10,952 nt of DNA from Euperipatoides rowelli (taxonomy: Eukaryota > Onychophora > Udeonychophora > Euonychophora > Peripatopsidae), in assembly GCA_003024985.2 (NCBI GenBank), contig PXIH01S0019323.1; one strand, given 5' to 3'. Below, piece after piece: positions 7,845-10,952 of the stretch; position 1 is the first letter of the stretch; every line of letters begins with the position of its first letter. A program made the translations under genes and the position numbers. Below the pieces are notes generated by a model. It was given only the letters and a program-made list of their open reading frames with translations, did no database searches and was not told the origin of the DNA.

Positions 7845-7862
7845 AAGACTAATAAAAGTCTT
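7845..7862 (-). other. LINE 3' UTR hairpin (AAGACT-TTTATT-AGTCTT)
   Basis: Read on the minus strand, a perfect 6-bp stem with a 6-nt loop lies about 114 bases after the ORF2 stop and is followed by gcctgac. The plus-strand LINE has AAGTCT-TAT-AGACTT in the same context (after a tgtatttttct...tgt...tat tract and before g-c-c). The stem is kept although the bases differ, which suggests a retained RNA structure. Confidence 0.5.
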
Positions 7863-7975
7863 ATTACATACAAGAAAAACATAGAAAAATACAATAACAT
7901 AAAATAAAATAATTTACATGCAAATCAATAAACAAAATATCACCAACAAAATTAAACATAATAGATTAAATTACA

Positions 7976-9175
7976 TTAATTGTATAAATATAAATTATCT
8001 ACACTCAATTGAATAAACTTGGCAATCTTAGATTTAAAGCTCTTCAATTCAATTGGTAAAAAACAATCTTCACTCAAGGAATTCCACAGGTTAATACTAT
8101 GATTTCTAATAAATTTTTTTCTTTGTTCAGTTTTACTATATAAAACCTTTACTGAGTATGAATGCAATTCTTGAGACAGATCTATTATTAAAAACAAAAA
8201 AATCTTTTTTATTTTCATTCAAAATCAATTCTTTGAACATAAACACCAAAGCAATATGTAGCAACTTTTGGTATGGTGATAAAATATTCAATTTAGTCAG
8301 TCTTGTTTCATAAGAAATTATAAAACCTTCTAATGAGTTTTGTGATACTTCTGAATGCATTTTCTATGCTTAAAAAAATCTTTTTTATTCATGTAGGAAA
8401 TTTCTGGAGCACACTATTCTAATAATGGCTGTATATAAATGAAGTAAATCATTTTGAACATATCCTTATCAATAAATTTTATAGAATTTTTTATGTATCC
8501 AAATTGCAGTATACAATGCATGTTCTGAAAAATCAAAATTTCCATCTAAGAAAATTCCCAAATCTTTATATGATTTTGCGACTTTTAAATTAACATCACA
8601 AATTGAATAATCAAATCTTTTATTTGTTATACCAAAATGGATAACGACAGTCTTTTCCAGGTTAATCATTAGATTTTGTTGATTACATTTTTCTGAAATA
8701 AGATTTAGATCCACCTGAAGAAGCATCCTATGATCATCTTTTTTATTCCCCTATAGATTTTTAAATCATCCGCGTACATTAAAATGTTAGATGAAATTCC
8801 TATATTTATATCACAAAAATATTAAATAATATAGAAGATATAACTCCTCCTTGTGGAATACCTATTGAAACTATTTCTGTTTTAGAAATGTTATTGTTTA
8901 TTTTTACGCTAGTAAAGCGTTGATATATAAATGCATTTATCCACCTATATAAAACAAATGGAAAATTCAATGCAATTAACTTTTCAATCAACAAGTAAGG
9001 TGATATAGTGTCATATGCATTAGATAAATCCAAAAAAATCACATCTGTTGGTGTATTTAATTCATAATTGGTTGATATATAATCATAAAATTTCATAATA
9101 TTGGTAGATGTTGAAAAAAAAATTCTAAAAGCATGTTGAATCTCTTGTATGATATAAGAAGATATAAAATCATTA
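7976..9175 (-). pseudogene. LINE ORF2 reverse transcriptase remnant
   Basis: Pieces from N to C: about 9175-8806 is open in one frame, with IQHAFR (RT block 2, usually QxGFR), motif A FLDLSNAYDTI with both Asp kept, and motif B GIPQGGVISSILFN. A frameshift with loss of a few bases follows FNIFV. Motif C MYADDLKIY (YADD at 8765-8776) is in the next frame, with another shift after about nine codons. Then 8726-8469 (INLEKTVVIHFG and SYKDLGIFLDGNFDFSEH, blocks D and E and the thumb); about 8460-8370 (IYIQPLLE, then a TAG where Tyr-Cys is expected, then CAPEISYMNKKD); about 8330-8165 (RLTKLNILSPYQKLLHIA); and 8218-7976 (SINLWNSLSEDCFLP to the native stop). At least four frameshifts make it inactive, though every core catalytic residue can still be found. 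Confidence 0.85.
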
Positions 9176-9180
9176 ATGTA

Positions 9181-9665
9181 ACCATTAATGTAATGACGGT
9201 TTTGTGTGAGGATGTGTTAGTATGTTGAGGGTATGTTTGGGAGGGTGTGTTTTAAATTGTAATATTAGTGATTATGAAAAACAAATTTTACTGCAAACAC
9301 ATTTAACTTGAAATGTTGAAGGAGCAAGAGAATAAAATTTTTCAATGAAAAGCACAGCCATCACTGGTACAATAATAACTTCTTGGTGGATTTTTCATAT
9401 TTTTTGCCAACAAAATTTAACACAATCATCTTGTTTAATCAGTCAATAATTTTTATTATTCCTTTTTCCCCTTTTTTTGATTTTAAAGAATCTCGTTGGC
9501 CTAAATTTTGATAAATTTTAGAACAAACCTAAACAAATTTCTGGGTTTGAGGTTAGGGAAGGAAAGACATTGACATATGAAGTATATAACAGGTTTATTT
9601 ATTCATTTATTCATAAAAACAAATAGATTACAAAATTTAGAGTTCAATTTAATAAAGCTTCTGAC
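9181..9665. other. Non-coding DNA; C/A-rich minus-strand patch at 9186-9255
   Basis: At 9186-9255 the plus strand is G/T-rich (gtgtgaggatgtgttagtatg, gggtatgtttgggagggtgtg), like the Penelope-like element at 5951-6130, so it could be a small separate fragment of one; no RT motif supports this. The rest is AT-rich without a recognisable feature. Confidence 0.35.
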
Positions 9666-9750
9666 CCTTAAAGTGGTTTATCAATGCCTATTTCAACTTC
9701 ATTGATTTAGGTGTATTTTTGTATAAAAATGCTTGTTAATTAATCAATTT
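9666..9750. repeat. Left arm of a ~80-bp imperfect inverted repeat
   Basis: The best core is ccttaaagtggtttatcaatg (about 9667-9687), whose complement cattgataaaccacttaaagg lies at about 10529-10549 with one base difference in length. Weaker matching extends outward through aaatcaat and attaattaa. The pair could be the ends of a DNA transposon of about 880 bp or an old inverted duplication. Confidence 0.6.
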
Positions 9751-9907
9751 GTTATATTCGGTCCATATATACATCAAAATTCGACTTTTATGCCAATATG
9801 TATCAAAATATCAAACCAGCTAGTGACGCCATTTCTATAATTTTGCAAGAAAAATCTCACGTTGATTCCAGTAAGTGGTTGTCAGACCAGATGCTGTTTC
9901 CTGCACA

Positions 9908-9980
9908 GACCAATCAGAATGTAGATCAGTGATTCGAAGTTTGATTTTTATTTTGCAGTCGGTGGTTTTTATAAAGGCAA
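9908..9980 (+). promoter_or_regulatory. CCAAT- and TATA-like arrangement
   Basis: A gaccaatcag box (9908-9917) is followed about 50 bases later by tttttataaaggc (9965-9977), giving a spacing typical of some RNA polymerase II promoters. The surrounding DNA is less AT-rich than its flanks. No initiator and no downstream ORF are visible, so function is unproven; both motifs are short and could occur by chance in AT-rich DNA. Confidence 0.2.
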
Positions 9981-10005
9981 ATCGAAACAAACACAAGCAG
10001 GCTGA

Positions 10006-10030
10006 AAATAAACCTTTAACAGGTTTATTT
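10006..10030. repeat. Perfect 10-bp-stem hairpin
   Basis: AAATAAACCT (10006-10015), loop ttaac, AGGTTTATTT (10021-10030). It lies about 30-50 bases downstream of the TATA-like box. Its right half with part of the loop (taacaggtttattt) is repeated exactly at 9587-9600, outside the left inverted-repeat arm. Confidence 0.75.
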
Positions 10031-10470
10031 GCATTAAAAAGCATAATCTCTATGAATGTTTAAGAAATATTATTAAAAACTTTGGAAATAATAGTTAACA
10101 ATTTGTTCTCATCGTGTCAAGTTAACAACGAATTTTGGTATACAAAAGGTTTTTTTTTCCTTCTTAAAATTGATTTCAACTTCAATCCCAATAATTATCT
10201 CAAAATTTTATGGATTTCATATTGATGCGAAGAAAGTAACTTTTTTTTTCCTTTTTTTTAAAGTAATAAACACTTTTGTCAACTATTTTTCTAAACAATA
10301 ACGTAATGAAGTCACGACTAGCATCTGGATCCCAGGTATGCATTTTCCTCCAGCCCCAAAACCAACAAGATTTTATCCTTTGGCTGCGTCAATTTAACGT
10401 CAGCATCTGGGTTTTATTTTTTATTTAACAATGTAGAAATTTTTATATGTTTCATTTTAAATTTTCCAAA

Positions 10471-10550
10471 TTGATTAATTAAACAAATATTTTTAGGTGA
10501 AACTAAGCATAAATCAATTAAATAAAATCATTGATAAACCACTTAAAGGA
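10471..10550. repeat. Right arm of a ~80-bp imperfect inverted repeat
   Basis: Inverted partner of 9666-9750. The strong core is cattgataaaccacttaaagg at 10529-10549, with weaker matching across gattaattaaacaa and aaatcaatt. Similarity stops near ggatatggct. Confidence 0.6.
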
Positions 10551-10850
10551 TATGGCTCTTTTTATATCTAGTTGATTAGAGAAAATTAAGATATATTTAT
10601 TTTAAAATAATAGAAGTACATTCTGTAGGCTATATTAATACTATGTTAATAGTAAAAGATCACACAAAAAAAACTATATCATTTGAATAAAAGAAAAAGA
10701 GATTAAGCAGTCATAATTGTTCTAAACATGACTTACTATGAATTGCTGTTTGACAATATCTCTTAGTACTATTAACTGTTTAAACAAAAGATTAAAATTT
10801 ACGGTATTATAATTTTAAATTTCAGAGCACTTGTTAGGAAAATATTCAGG
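10551..10850. other. AT-rich intergenic DNA, nothing recognised
   Basis: Stops in all frames, no repeat and no RNA gene seen. Confidence 0.5.
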
Positions 10851-10920
10851 GTAGGGGAAGTGGGGGGAATACTGCGCAGTGGGTAATACCGTACCGCGCA
10901 GCAGGTAATACCGCGCATCA
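10851..10920. repeat. CpG-rich short tandem motif (AATACCGCGCA family)
   Basis: After a G-rich lead (gggtaggggaagtgggggg) come three related units: AATACTGCGCAGTGGGT (10868-10884), one of 22 bases with aataccgtaccgcgcag (10885-10906), and AATACCGCGCATC (10907-10919). The CpG density contrasts sharply with the surrounding AT-rich DNA. It may be the edge of a larger repeat that continues beyond the window. Confidence 0.65.
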
Positions 10921-10952
10921 AGGTTTTTCATATTACGTGATAAAATTAATAA

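Larger units (their letters stand above)
7805..9180 (-). mobile_element. 5'-truncated LINE (non-LTR retrotransposon), minus strand
   Basis: The element reads right to left. RT similarity starts near 9175, the ORF2 stop is at 7976-7978, and a 3' UTR follows to about 7805, where it ends in an AAGTAAATAAATT-like tail against the Penelope-like element. ORF1, endonuclease and the first RT blocks are missing. It is related to but clearly different from the plus-strand LINE at 4279-5936: same motif order, same C-terminal WN-SL/DLPE-type block and same 3' hairpin position, with different residues. It keeps longer open pieces than the other copy, so it may be a younger insertion. Confidence 0.85.
9751..10470. 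other. Spacer between the inverted-repeat arms, no gene
   Basis: No coding gene is seen: the two overlapping small ORFs near 9835-10063 are mirror frames of one another and show no domain. The stretch holds a promoter-like patch and a hairpin (listed separately), long T runs at 10150-10160 and 10240-10260, and a short duplicate of agcatctgg at about 10320 and 10402. Confidence 0.45.

Noticed and set aside
9905-10060. Histone-type gene promoter suggested by CCAAT and TATA boxes
   Set aside because: No ORF of histone length follows, and the hairpin here does not match the histone mRNA 3' stem-loop.
9835-10063. Overlapping small ORFs on both strands
   Set aside because: They mirror one another over the same DNA and have no motif; at most one could be real, and neither has support.
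1-10952. A bacterial or phage-type multi-gene system
   Set aside because: There are no intact ORFs, no ribosome binding sites and no operon structure; the content is decayed eukaryotic transposable elements.

Overview
This window looks like AT-rich eukaryotic DNA, most likely from an invertebrate and plausibly an arthropod. It has no intact gene, no dense ORFs, no operon structure and no rRNA or tRNA. Every recognisable coding stretch is frameshifted. Four kinds of decayed transposable element are present: a Helitron-like element, two LINE-type retrotransposons and a Penelope-like element. The taxonomic guess rests on this element mix and base composition only.

Layout. Positions 1-685 are AT-rich with nothing recognisable. 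A short Helitron-like non-autonomous element on the minus strand (about 686-1167) carries repeated GCCCGTTACAYGGGC hairpins. It abuts a broken coding remnant (about 1168-1917) that holds an amphipathic helix resembling the PKA-RII anchoring helix of A-kinase anchor proteins. A second small coding-like remnant, probably a C-terminus, lies at 2462-2649. Two diverged ~159-bp direct repeats follow (about 2963-3290). Next is a ~630-bp cluster of variant repeat units (3645-4278), rich in CCGGAAGT- and GCCATCTTG-like motifs.

From about 4279 to 9180 three dead retroelements stand side by side. A 5'-truncated LINE on the plus strand (4279-5936) ends in a (TTA)n tail. A Penelope-like element on the minus strand (about 5951-7795) has recognisable reverse transcriptase motifs but has lost its YxDD segment, and a 313-bp G-rich foldback segment interrupts it. 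A second 5'-truncated LINE on the minus strand (about 7805-9180) follows. The 3' ends of both LINEs point at the Penelope-like element. Both LINEs carry a short hairpin in the same place in the 3' UTR, so they probably belong to related families.

The right part (9180-10952) has no gene. It holds a pair of ~80-bp inverted repeats about 720 bp apart, flanking a spacer with a CCAAT/TATA-like arrangement and a perfect 10-bp-stem hairpin. A CpG-rich tandem motif begins near 10868 and may run off the window.

There are no working genes to act together. The window records successive insertions and decay. The points most worth checking are the Helitron boundaries, the anchor-protein-like pseudogene beside it, the loss of YxDD from the Penelope-like element, the perfect palindrome over its motif A, and the shared 3' hairpins of the two LINEs.
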